A stretch of DNA of 19,948 nucleotides from Rheinheimera sp. (lineage in GTDB: Bacteria > Pseudomonadota > Gammaproteobacteria > Enterobacterales > Alteromonadaceae), in NCBI GenBank assembly GCA_003482455.1, contig DMYW01000016.1, forward strand, positions 4,356 through 24,303, read 5' to 3'. The notes under the pieces were generated by a model. The model was not told the origin of the DNA. It was given only the letters and a program-made list of their open reading frames with translations, and did no database searches. Below are positions 1-6,571 of the stretch, one piece after another (within the stretch, counting starts at the first letter, position 1; every line of letters starts with the position of its first letter). Made by a program: the position numbers and the translations under genes.

Positions 1-241
1 AAGCCGACAAGGACAGAAGGACACCTGAGGACAGGTGGAAGTATCTGGATGATACTCAAAGGATGAAGATTTACGCTATGGACGGCAATTCGTACTCAAC
101 TAGTGTTTGCTGGTTGGTATGAAGCAAGGACAGCAAACTTCACTACGCAATAATTCTTTGAGCCAGGGATGAACGACCTCGCAAGAGCTGAAATGGATTT
201 TGAAATAAGCATTACGAAAGCCGCACCCAGTGCGGCTTTTT
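1..241 (+). ncRNA. csrB: CsrB/RsmZ-family CsrA-sequestering small RNA, 5' end outside window
   Basis: No reading frame fits here. The strand carries ten GGA triplets in about 200 bases (near 11, 19, 29, 37, 47, 61, 80, 128, 167 and 195), several as AGGA, AAGGACA or AGGGATGA. Three sit in the loops of perfect stems: CACCTG (22-27) with CAGGTG (32-37) around loop AGGA; AGTATC (40-45) with GATACT (51-56) around TGGAT; GTTTGCTG (105-112) with CAGCAAAC (131-138) enclosing AAGGACA. The RNA ends in a strong intrinsic terminator. This is the architecture of CsrB, CsrC and RsmZ RNAs, which bind many copies of the translational regulator CsrA and relieve its repression. The transcript must start left of base 1, so full length and promoter (expected GacA/UvrY control) are not visible. 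Whether it is best called csrB or csrC cannot be decided here. Confidence 0.82.
217..241 (+). terminator. Rho-independent terminator of the CsrB-like RNA
   Basis: A 9-bp perfect stem, AAAGCCGCA (217-225) with TGCGGCTTT (231-239), has a 5-base loop CCCAG and runs into a T tract at 237-241. It fixes the 3' end of the GGA-rich RNA and its plus-strand direction. Confidence 0.88.
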
Positions 242-713
242 GTTGTCTGCAAGCTTGCAACTGTGCGACAAGCAGCATATTTACCAGACTACCAACAGTC
301 TACAACACACCTTCCCCACTTGACTGCACGCCGTACACAGAGCTTCTCACTCGTATTAGCGATAGCTAAAGCCGTCACAAAGTTCCTTTTATCATCTTTC
401 ATCGCAAAGCTTGCGATGAACTGAAATCGCCTACTGCATGGTGTTGATACGGATAAAACTCTGGTTACCCCACTCATTGCAATTTTGTCAGCTGTGGACA
501 AGCACAGTGCCATACACAGCCCTCATTGCTACATGCCAGGCACGAATTATGCGCAACCAGCGGCTGATGCGAGCAACTTTTACCCCGTGTTAACGGGTCT
601 TTCGATAGCCGCCACACTTATAGATGAATAGCGACAGATGAAATATTTTCACTCAACGCTTTTGGCCTTGGCGAAAAAAAACACAACTGGTAGATTCGGC
701 TAGTCCAAAAATG
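242..713. other. Spacer between the CsrB-like RNA and the amtB terminator; no gene recognised
   Basis: Short open frames on either strand (for example minus 289-513) have no plausible ribosome binding site and no recognisable composition. Two structures stand out: a perfect 10-bp inverted repeat at 398-420, and a weaker hairpin CCCGT (584-588) with ACGGG (593-597) followed by TCTTTC, which could be a minor plus-strand terminator. I see no other supported feature. Confidence 0.5.
398..420. repeat. Perfect 10-bp inverted repeat, 3-base spacer
   Basis: The arm TTCATCGCAA (398-407) is perfectly complementary to TTGCGATGAA (411-420), with AGC between. No T tract follows on either strand, so it is not an obvious terminator. 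It could be a protein-binding dyad or an RNA hairpin; function unknown. Confidence 0.6.
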
Positions 714-743
714 AAAAAACCCTGCAAGCATATGCTGGCAGGG
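714..743 (-). terminator. Rho-independent terminator of the glnK-amtB transcript
   Basis: CCCTGC (720-725) pairs with GCAGGG (738-743), and the inside of the stem is itself the palindrome AGCATATGCT (727-736). Read on the minus strand, the hairpin is followed by six T (plus-strand A at 714-719). It lies about 165 bases beyond the amtB stop, leaving a long 3' untranslated region. Confidence 0.78.
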
Positions 744-796
744 CTGTCTGATAGAGACAAAGGACAAGGATAGACGATTGGTGGTACGGGTTTAGC

Positions 797-889
797 TTCC
801 CACTTGGTGTTTTATGCGACTGTGCGCGAACACAGTTGCAGCACTTGGTGGGAAACTTGCTCCTGAGAAGCCCCACCAGACCTCTCAGG
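797..889. other. Highly structured 3' untranslated region of amtB
   Basis: Three inverted repeats lie between the amtB stop and its terminator. CCTGAGA (862-868) pairs with TCTCAGG (883-889). TTCCCAC (797-803) pairs with GTGGGAA (848-854) and encloses a third stem, GCGACTGTG (816-824) with CACAGTTGC (831-839), which contains one G-U pair if transcribed from the plus strand and an A-C mismatch if transcribed from the minus strand. It may be only an mRNA tail structure, or a separate small RNA. No match to a named RNA family was recognised. Confidence 0.35.
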
Positions 890-906
890 CTGCATCTTGC
901 TGAAGG

Positions 907-2169
907 TTACTTCACGAACTCTGGGTATGCTTCGATACCACATTCAGTCCGATCGACACCTTCATATTCTTCTTGCTCGCTGACGCGTAAGCCCATCACT
1001 AATTTCAGTACAAACCATACCACTAAGCTGGTGACGAATACCCAACCAAAGATGGTTGCAGCACCAACAAACTGACCGAAGAAACTCGCAGATGGTTTGG
1101 TAATTGGCACGATCATCAGTGCATAAAAACCTACAACACCATGAACTGAAATTGCGCCGACAGGGTCGTCGATTTTAATTTTGTCAAAGCCGATGATAGC
1201 GGCAATCACTAAAACCCCGGCGATGGCACCAAATAGAGTTGCTTGCAGTGGTGTTGGCGTTGACGGTTCCGCAGTGATAGCCACCAAGCCAGCCAACGCG
1301 CCGTTTAATACCATGGTTAAGTCAGCTTTGCGGAATAACACCATCGACAGAACTAGTGCAGACAGTGCGCCACCAACAGCCGCGGCATTGGTATTGACGA
1401 ATACCATAGCTACGCCGTGTGCATTGCCGATATCGCCGACTTTCAGCATTGAACCACCGTTAAAGCCGAACCAACCTAACCACAGGATTAATGTGCCCAA
1501 TGTGGCCATTGGCATGTTGGCTCCTGGAAACGCGTGCGCTTTACCATCTTTGGTGTATTTGCCTTTGCGAGCACCAAGTAACAATACGCCAGACAACGCA
1601 GCTGCAGCACCGGCTAAATGCACAATGCCCGAACCTGCAAAATCTGAGAAGCCAAAATCAGCCAGCTTGTACAAGCCAAACACTTCTTGACCACCCCAGG
1701 TCCAAGACCCTTCCATCGGATAAATAAAGCCAGTCATCACGACGGCGAAGGCAAAAAATGCCCAGAGCTTCATCCGTTCTGCCACGGCACCTGACACGAT
1801 AGACATAGCTGTTGCGACAAACACTACTTGGAAGAAGAAATCCGCTGCTTTTGAGTAGGCCGCTTTCCCTGTAAAACCGCCTTCGCGGCTAGCCATTGAA
1901 GCTAAAGTCTCATCCACATTAAGCGCTTCAATACCGCTTAGGAAAAAACCACCGCCGTACATGAATTGATAACCACAAACCAAATACATCAGACATGCGA
2001 TGGCATATAACGCGAAGTTTTTAGTTAAGATTTCAGTGGTGTTTTTAGCACGTACGAGACCGGCTTCTAGCATGGCAAACCCGGCAGCCATCCACATCAC
2101 TAACGCACCCATCACCAAAAAGTACAAAGTGTCGAGTGCATACTGCAAATGAAAAATCTGTTCTTGCAT
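907..2169 (-). CDS. amtB: Ammonium transporter AmtB
   Basis: Inner-membrane ammonium channel of the Amt/Mep/Rh family, 420 residues, close to family length. The sequence is almost entirely hydrophobic segments, consistent with about eleven transmembrane helices. The twin pore histidines are present: His184 in GSGIVHLAGAAAAL and His343 in ISVHGVVGFY. The cytoplasmic C-terminal tail (VSEQEEYEGVDRTECG, from about residue 396) resembles the E. coli tail that contacts GlnK. The ATG at 2167-2169 has AGGAG seven bases upstream, and that ribosome binding site overlaps the glnK stop, so the two are translated from one message 9 bases apart. Pairing with glnK implies that GlnK plugs the channel when ammonium is plentiful. 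Expected to be induced under nitrogen limitation through the promoter upstream of glnK. Confidence 0.95.
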   Translation of the reverse strand: MQEQIFHLQYALDTLYFLVMGALVMWMAAGFAMLEAGLVRAKNTTEILTKNFALYAIACLMYLVCGYQFMYGGGFFLSGIEALNVDETLASMASREGGFTGKAAYSKAADFFFQVVFVATAMSIVSGAVAERMKLWAFFAFAVVMTGFIYPMEGSWTWGGQEVFGLYKLADFGFSDFAGSGIVHLAGAAAALSGVLLLGARKGKYTKDGKAHAFPGANMPMATLGTLILWLGWFGFNGGSMLKVGDIGNAHGVAMVFVNTNAAAVGGALSALVLSMVLFRKADLTMVLNGALAGLVAITAEPSTPTPLQATLFGAIAGVLVIAAIIGFDKIKIDDPVGAISVHGVVGFYALMIVPITKPSASFFGQFVGAATIFGWVFVTSLVVWFVLKLVMGLRVSEQEEYEGVDRTECGIEAYPEFVK

Positions 2170-2178
2170 GAGAGTCTC

Positions 2179-2517
2179 CTAGATCGCTTCTGAGTCCATC
2201 TCACCCGTACGGATGCGGACAACTTGCTCGAGGTCATAAACGAAAATCTTGCCGTCACCAATGCGGCCGGTATGGGCAGCTTTTTGGATCACTTGCAGCA
2301 ATCGATCAACGTTCTCATCCAAGGTGGCGATTTCTAATTTTACTTTGGGTAAGAAATCGACTTGATATTCAGCTCCGCGATAGAGCTCGGTGTGCCCTTT
2401 CTGCCGACCGAAGCCTTTGACTTCAGTGACGGTCAGACCTTCTATCCCAATGTCCGCAATCGCTTCACGGACATCGTCAAGCTTAAATGGCTTGATGATG
2501 GCTGTTACGAGTTTCAT
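2179..2517 (-). CDS. glnK: Nitrogen regulatory protein P-II, GlnK type
   Basis: A 112-residue P-II signal protein, the standard length. It reads out 2-oxoglutarate and ATP/ADP, is uridylylated at Tyr51, and regulates AmtB and the nitrogen control cascade. The signature KGFGRQKGHTELYRGAEYQV holds Tyr46 and Tyr51 in the T-loop, and the second signature TGRIGDGKIFV follows near residue 85. The frame extends upstream by 28 codons, but the ATG at 2515-2517 is chosen because it gives the universal MKLVTAIIKPFKL start and has AAGGGG about 8 bases upstream. I name it glnK rather than glnB because it lies immediately upstream of amtB; sequence alone separates the two paralogues poorly. A sigma-54-like promoter and an NtrC-like dyad lie upstream. 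Confidence 0.95.
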   Translation of the reverse strand: MKLVTAIIKPFKLDDVREAIADIGIEGLTVTEVKGFGRQKGHTELYRGAEYQVDFLPKVKLEIATLDENVDRLLQVIQKAAHTGRIGDGKIFVYDLEQVVRIRTGEMDSEAI

Positions 2518-2582
2518 AGTTGTTATCCCCTTTTGCTTCGTCGCGCACGACTCAGTACTTGTTGCTGTTGCCCAAAAGGATA

Positions 2583-2598
2583 AGAAAGAGCTGTGCCA
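2583..2598 (-). promoter_or_regulatory. Sigma-54 (RpoN)-type promoter of glnK-amtB
   Basis: The minus strand reads TGGCACAGCTCTTTCT, with GG of the -24 element ten bases from TC at the -12 element. The consensus is TGGCACG-N4-TTGCW; the -24 half is perfect apart from its last base, and the -12 half has T for G. The predicted start, near 2572, leaves a leader of about 55 bases before glnK. Promoters of this type are usual for glnK-amtB. Confidence 0.62.
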
Positions 2599-2654
2599 CA
2601 ATTTATTTTTATTTAATATCAGTCGCTTATGTAATTTTAGTTTCGAGCGCGCAA

Positions 2655-2683
2655 AAAAAACGCACCTAAATGGTGCGTTTTTT
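2655..2683 (-). terminator. Terminator of yacL, also an NtrC-like enhancer dyad
   Basis: A 12-base arm at 2655-2666 is perfectly complementary to 2672-2683 around loop TAAAT, with A and T runs at its ends, so it can terminate in either direction; the minus-strand reading ends yacL/acnB transcription. The core GCACC-N5-GGTGC (2662-2676) is also the NtrC-binding dyad. It is centred roughly 95 bases upstream of the predicted sigma-54 start of glnK, a normal enhancer distance. Terminator function is clear from structure; the NtrC role is inferred. Confidence 0.75.
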
Positions 2684-2743
2684 CCCTTTGAAGGTGCAGC
2701 TATCGCCGCGGTTGGCTGTCCGTGCAGTGTTGGTGCAAAGCTG

Positions 2744-3112
2744 CTATTTGGGCAGAAATTGTTGCCATGCCAACAGCAGTTCCAGCAAGTCTTCTAGCCC
2801 GCATTCGCTTAGCAGCGAACTGTCATCCATGGTTAATTCGTCATCGGGTAATTGCTGGTTCGCATCCTCGTAACCAAGGCTATGGTGCGACACCCGCACT
2901 TCTCGCTGTTGCACCGTGAGTAGATATTCACGCCCCGGCCATTGCCACTCATCGAAGGGGCCAAGCTGTTGCAATGCCGTGATCAGCGCCTGATAGTTCT
3001 GCGCCCGCGGTTCAAATTCATCCAGCAAAAACCGCTGCAGTGCATGTTGTTCAGACGGCAGATTCAACAAGTAGCGGCGACTGTCGCTGAGGTAAATAAA
3101 ATCGTGTTCCAT
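2744..3112 (-). CDS. yacL: UPF0231 family protein, YacL-like
   Basis: A soluble protein of 122 residues, matching E. coli YacL (120) in length. Its N-terminal MEHDFIYLSDSRR, the central WPGREYLLTVQQREVRV, and the acidic C-terminal stretch ending SLLSECGLEDLLELLLAW follow the UPF0231 pattern. The molecular function of the family is unknown. It sits just downstream of acnB on the same strand, the same neighbourhood as in E. coli, which supports the assignment. The ATG at 3110-3112 is preferred to the GTG four codons upstream (3122-3124) because it matches the family start. Neither has a clear Shine-Dalgarno sequence. A possible promoter, CTGACA and TATATA 18 bases apart with the TATATA at 3129-3134, would leave a leader of only about ten bases. 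Confidence 0.82.
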   Translation of the reverse strand: MEHDFIYLSDSRRYLLNLPSEQHALQRFLLDEFEPRAQNYQALITALQQLGPFDEWQWPGREYLLTVQQREVRVSHHSLGYEDANQQLPDDELTMDDSSLLSECGLEDLLELLLAWQQFLPK

Positions 3113-3342
3113 ATGGTCATACACAGAATATATAAAAGAGCAGTATACCTGATGTCAGCGCGCATTCGCTTTCCAAACTCAAGGCAAGGCCAGTCGATAC
3201 TTGACCAATCGGCGCTTCGCGGAGTGGCTGAGTGGAAAAGGCAAATGCAGAAAGGTCGTCAAGCGAGAACAACTTAATACGGCTGCGCCACCAAGTTTCT
3301 ATTCAGCTTTTGAACGCGTCTGTGTTGTCTTTCCATGGCATT
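3113..3342. other. Spacer between acnB terminator and yacL
   Basis: About 230 bases with no supported gene. A stretch at 3224-3246 resembles the D-arm of a serine tRNA but lacks the other arms. The only likely content is a yacL promoter near its left end. Confidence 0.45.
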
Positions 3343-3375
3343 TGGAAAAACAAAAGGCCCGCAGTTGCGGGCCTT
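3343..3375 (-). terminator. Rho-independent terminator of acnB
   Basis: GCCCGC and GCGGGC form the core of a near-perfect stem (3354-3363 with 3366-3375). On the minus strand it is followed by TTTTGTTTTT (plus-strand A-rich 3346-3355). It lies 24 bases after the acnB stop and separates acnB from yacL. Confidence 0.88.
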
Positions 3376-3398
3376 CAAATACGTGTTTAAACAACCGC

Positions 3399-5996
3399 TT
3401 ACGCAGGTTGTTGAATGATCACGTTGGATGCTTTGCTGGTGTATTGGCTCATCAAATGGAAGTTCAGGTAACGGTATGTATCCGCTGCCGTCGTTTCAAT
3501 TTGTTTCGCGTATTGCAGGTACTCTTCAACCGTTGGCAACTTGCCAGTGATTGATGCAACTGCCGCTAATTCAGCTGATGCCAAATACACGTTTGAACCC
3601 TGACCTAAGCGGTTCGGGAAGTTACGGGTTGAAGTGGACACCACAGTGGTGTTGTCACCAACACGCGCTTGGTTACCCATACACAGTGAACACCCTGGGA
3701 TCTCGATACGTGCACCAACGCGACCGTAGATACCGTAGTAGCCTTCTTCCGTCAGCTGATCTTTGTCCATTTTGGTCGGTGGTGCGATCCACAGACGAGT
3801 TGGGATCTGACCTTTGAACTTGTCGAGCAGTTTACCTGCCGCGCGGAAGTGACCGATGTTGGTCATACAAGAACCGATGAACACTTCATCGATCTTGTCG
3901 CCCGCCACCGATGACAACAGACGTGCATCGTCTGGGTCGTTTGGTGCACACAGGATTGGCTCTTTGATGTCAGCCAGGTCGATTTCGATCACGGCAGCGT
4001 ATTCTGCATCCGCGTCAGCACGTTCCAGTTTCGGATTGGCCAACCAAGCTTCCATCGCGTTGATACGACGCTCGATGGTGCGAACATCACCGTAGCCTTC
4101 GCTGATCATCCACTTGAGCATGACGATGTTGGATTGCAGGTACTCACGCACCGAGTCTTCTGACAAGGTGATAGTACAACCAGCCGCTGAACGCTCAGCA
4201 GAAGCATCGGACAGTTCGAACGCTTGTTCTGCCGTTAAGTGCTCCAGACCTTCGATTTCCAGTACGCGACCAGAGAAGATGTTGACCTTGCCTTTCTTCT
4301 CAACCGTCAACAGACCTTGTTGGATGGCGTAGTATGGAATGGCGTGAACCAAGTCGCGCAGCGTGATGCCTGGTTGCATTTCGCCTTTGAAGCGAACCAA
4401 CACAGACTCTGGCATATCAAGTGGCATGACGCCGGTTGCCGCGGCGAACGCAACTAAGCCTGAACCTGCTGGGAACGAAATACCCAGTGGGAAACGGGTG
4501 TGTGAGTCACCGCCAGTACCGACAGTGTCTGGTAACAACATACGGTTTAACCAGCTGTGGATAACACCGTCACCTGGACGCAGCGAGATACCGCCACGGT
4601 TCATAATGAAATCTGGCAGCGTGTGGTGTGTGTTCACGTCGACTGGTTTTGGATACGCCGCCGTGTGACAGAATGACTGCATCACTAAGTCAGCAGAGAA
4701 ACCTAAACAGGCTAAGTCTTTTAACTCGTCGCGTGTCATTGGGCCTGTGGTGTCTTGTGAACCGACAGTCGTCATTTTTGGCTCACAGTATTGACCTGGA
4801 CGCACGCCAGCAACGCCGCATGCTTTACCAACCAGTTTTTGCGCCAGCGTGTAGCCTTTGCCTGAATCGGCAGCTGCGACTGGACGTTGGAACACAGTGG
4901 AATGCGGCAGACCTAAGGCTTCGCGCGCTTTGTCCGTTAAACCACGACCGATGATCAGCGGAATACGACCACCGGCACGAACTTCGTCTAACAAGACGTT
5001 TGAACGCAGCTCAAAGGTAGAAATGACTTCGTCAGTACCGTGACGTTTCACCACGCCTTGGTGTGGGAAAATGTCGATCACATCACCCATGTTCATCGCG
5101 CCGACGTCTAACTCGATTGGCAGTGAGCCTGAGTCTTCCATGGTGTTGAAGAAAATTGGCGCGATTTTACCGCCCAAACACACACCACCTGTGCGTTTGT
5201 TTGGCACGAATGGGATGTCATCACCCATGAACCACAACACAGAGTTAGTCGCTGATTTACGGCTTGAACCTGTACCGACTACGTCACCGACATAAGCCAG
5301 TGGGAAGCCTTTGGCTTGCAGCGCTTCGATTTGTTTGACTGGGCCTTTTGAACCGGCCGCATCTGGTTCGATACCATCACGCTCGTTTTTCAGCATGGCT
5401 AACGCGTGCAGTGGGATATCTGGACGTGACCATGCATCTGGTGCTGGTGACAAATCGTCGGTGTTGGTTTCGCCTGTCACTTTAAACACAGTCACAGTGA
5501 TTTTTTCTGGGATCGCTGGTTTGCTTAAGAACCACTCAGCATCAGCCCAGCTTTGCAGCACGTTTTTCGCGTGTTGGTTGCCTTTATCGGCTTTTTCTTT
5601 GACGTCATGGAATGAATCAAACATCAACAGCGTGTGCGACAGGCCTTTGGCAGCGATTGCGCCTAATTTGTCGCTATCCAGCAGGTCAATCATTGGCTGG
5701 ATGTTATAGCCACCAAACATGGTGCCTAACAGTTCAGTCGCGCGCTCAGCAGTGACCAGCGGGCTGGCCACTTCACCTTTGGCGACAGCCGTTAAAAAAC
5801 CTGCTTTAACGTAAGCAGCTTCATCAACGCCTGGTGGAATACGGTTTTCTAACAAGTCCACTAAGAAGGCTTCTTCGCCTGCTGGTGGGTTTTTCAGTAA
5901 TTCGACTAAGTCAGCCACTTGTTGAGCAGTGAGCGGCTTCGGAGGAATGCCTTGGGCAGCACGTTCAGCGACGTGTTCACGGTATTGTTGCAGCAC
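3399..5996 (-). CDS. acnB: Aconitate hydratase B (bifunctional aconitase / 2-methylisocitrate dehydratase)
   Basis: Cytosolic [4Fe-4S] enzyme of the TCA cycle that interconverts citrate and isocitrate through cis-aconitate; AcnB also serves the methylcitrate cycle. It is collinear with E. coli AcnB from EHVAERAAQGIPPKPL to the C-terminus: a HEAT-like N-terminal domain, a swivel domain with TGETNTDDLSPAPDAWS, and the catalytic domains. Cluster cysteines are in IGSCMTNIGHFRAAG and IPGCSLCMGNQARV, near residues 710, 769 and 772. The frame opens at a GTG at 6018-6020, but the GTG at 5994-5996 is chosen: it has AGAGGA about 8 bases upstream and yields exactly 865 residues, the E. coli length. There is a TATAAT hexamer (6066-6071, minus strand) and a half-site cluster upstream. 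Confidence 0.96.
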   Translation of the reverse strand: MLQQYREHVAERAAQGIPPKPLTAQQVADLVELLKNPPAGEEAFLVDLLENRIPPGVDEAAYVKAGFLTAVAKGEVASPLVTAERATELLGTMFGGYNIQPMIDLLDSDKLGAIAAKGLSHTLLMFDSFHDVKEKADKGNQHAKNVLQSWADAEWFLSKPAIPEKITVTVFKVTGETNTDDLSPAPDAWSRPDIPLHALAMLKNERDGIEPDAAGSKGPVKQIEALQAKGFPLAYVGDVVGTGSSRKSATNSVLWFMGDDIPFVPNKRTGGVCLGGKIAPIFFNTMEDSGSLPIELDVGAMNMGDVIDIFPHQGVVKRHGTDEVISTFELRSNVLLDEVRAGGRIPLIIGRGLTDKAREALGLPHSTVFQRPVAAADSGKGYTLAQKLVGKACGVAGVRPGQYCEPKMTTVGSQDTTGPMTRDELKDLACLGFSADLVMQSFCHTAAYPKPVDVNTHHTLPDFIMNRGGISLRPGDGVIHSWLNRMLLPDTVGTGGDSHTRFPLGISFPAGSGLVAFAAATGVMPLDMPESVLVRFKGEMQPGITLRDLVHAIPYYAIQQGLLTVEKKGKVNIFSGRVLEIEGLEHLTAEQAFELSDASAERSAAGCTITLSEDSVREYLQSNIVMLKWMISEGYGDVRTIERRINAMEAWLANPKLERADADAEYAAVIEIDLADIKEPILCAPNDPDDARLLSSVAGDKIDEVFIGSCMTNIGHFRAAGKLLDKFKGQIPTRLWIAPPTKMDKDQLTEEGYYGIYGRVGARIEIPGCSLCMGNQARVGDNTTVVSTSTRNFPNRLGQGSNVYLASAELAAVASITGKLPTVEEYLQYAKQIETTAADTYRYLNFHLMSQYTSKASNVIIQQPA

Positions 5997-6020
5997 GGTA
6001 ATGTCCTCTGGTTGGTCCAC

Positions 6021-6520
6021 TGAACACTTGCCGTTCAGCGGGTTTGCAGCAAATCAAACGGTTGGATTATAAGAAAATTCAAAGCCGAATGACATCGAAG
6101 TATAAACAGCGGCACTTATACTGGGTATAAGTTTGATGAATGGTGCCTGTTTAAAACAATACCACAAATAAATATGAATGTTGATGACGGCACTTTTTTA
6201 TAAGCCAATTAGCGCGGAAAAAAACCGATACAAAGTGAATGATGGAAGAACAAGCCATGCCGGCGTTGCCTTTGCCAGACCCACTTCCAGCAAAAGAGTC
6301 ACTTTCACCACTAAGCGGCAATCTTCTAAAAAAACCATGCAAGACGACGGATAGCCTTGCAGGATGGGAACCGGAGATGCCGTCGAAGCGGCGTGAACCT
6401 CGCCCGTCAAAGCTCGCATTATTGAGCGCTCAGCTGACCTTGTTATCCAACACTTTGCTTTACATCATGGCGTGGCGCTGCGCACAGCATTGAGTGACAA
6501 AGTCTTTGTTCGGCGCAGAT
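6021..6520. other. 500-bp spacer upstream of acnB: promoter region plus unexplained sequence
   Basis: The right-hand neighbour gene ends here and acnB starts on the left, both on the minus strand. A -10-like TATAAT (minus strand, 6066-6071) and the TATAAGT dyad cluster explain roughly 6060-6135. From about 6135 to 6520 I recognise nothing. A plus-strand open frame (6239-6493, 84 residues, proline-rich) has a weak ribosome site and no recognisable family, so I do not call it. The length is unusual in this otherwise compact window. Confidence 0.45.
6098..6132. promoter_or_regulatory. TATAAGT dyad and half-site cluster upstream of acnB
   Basis: ACTTATAC (6114-6121) and GTATAAGT (6125-6132) form a perfect 8-bp inverted repeat with a 3-base spacer TGG. 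A further related half-site, AAGTATAA, lies at 6098-6105. The dyad is about 45-65 bases upstream of the TATAAT hexamer assumed to drive acnB. The symmetry suggests a dimeric regulator such as a GntR-type protein; the identity is unknown. Confidence 0.45.
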
Positions 6521-6550
6521 AAAAAAGAGCCGCAAAAGCGGCCCTTTTTT
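6521..6550 (-). terminator. Rho-independent terminator of the M13 peptidase gene
   Basis: On the minus strand AGGGCCGC and GCGGCTCT pair around TTTT (one G-U pair), followed by a T tract (plus-strand A at 6521-6526). It begins about 20 bases after the peptidase stop codon. Confidence 0.85.
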
Positions 6551-6571
6551 CAACTTAAACGTTTGATCTGA

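Noticed and set aside
289..513. Minus-strand open frame of 74 residues in the csrB-amtB spacer
   Set aside because: No ribosome site or recognisable protein character, and it overlaps the inverted repeat at 398-420.
3224..3246. Stretch resembling the D-arm of a serine tRNA (GGAGTGGCTGAGTGG)
   Set aside because: No acceptor stem, anticodon arm or GTTCGA T-arm follows, so there is no complete tRNA fold.
6239..6493. Plus-strand open frame of 84 residues between acnB and the peptidase gene
   Set aside because: Weak ribosome site, no recognised domain, odd composition; kept only as a question in the findings.
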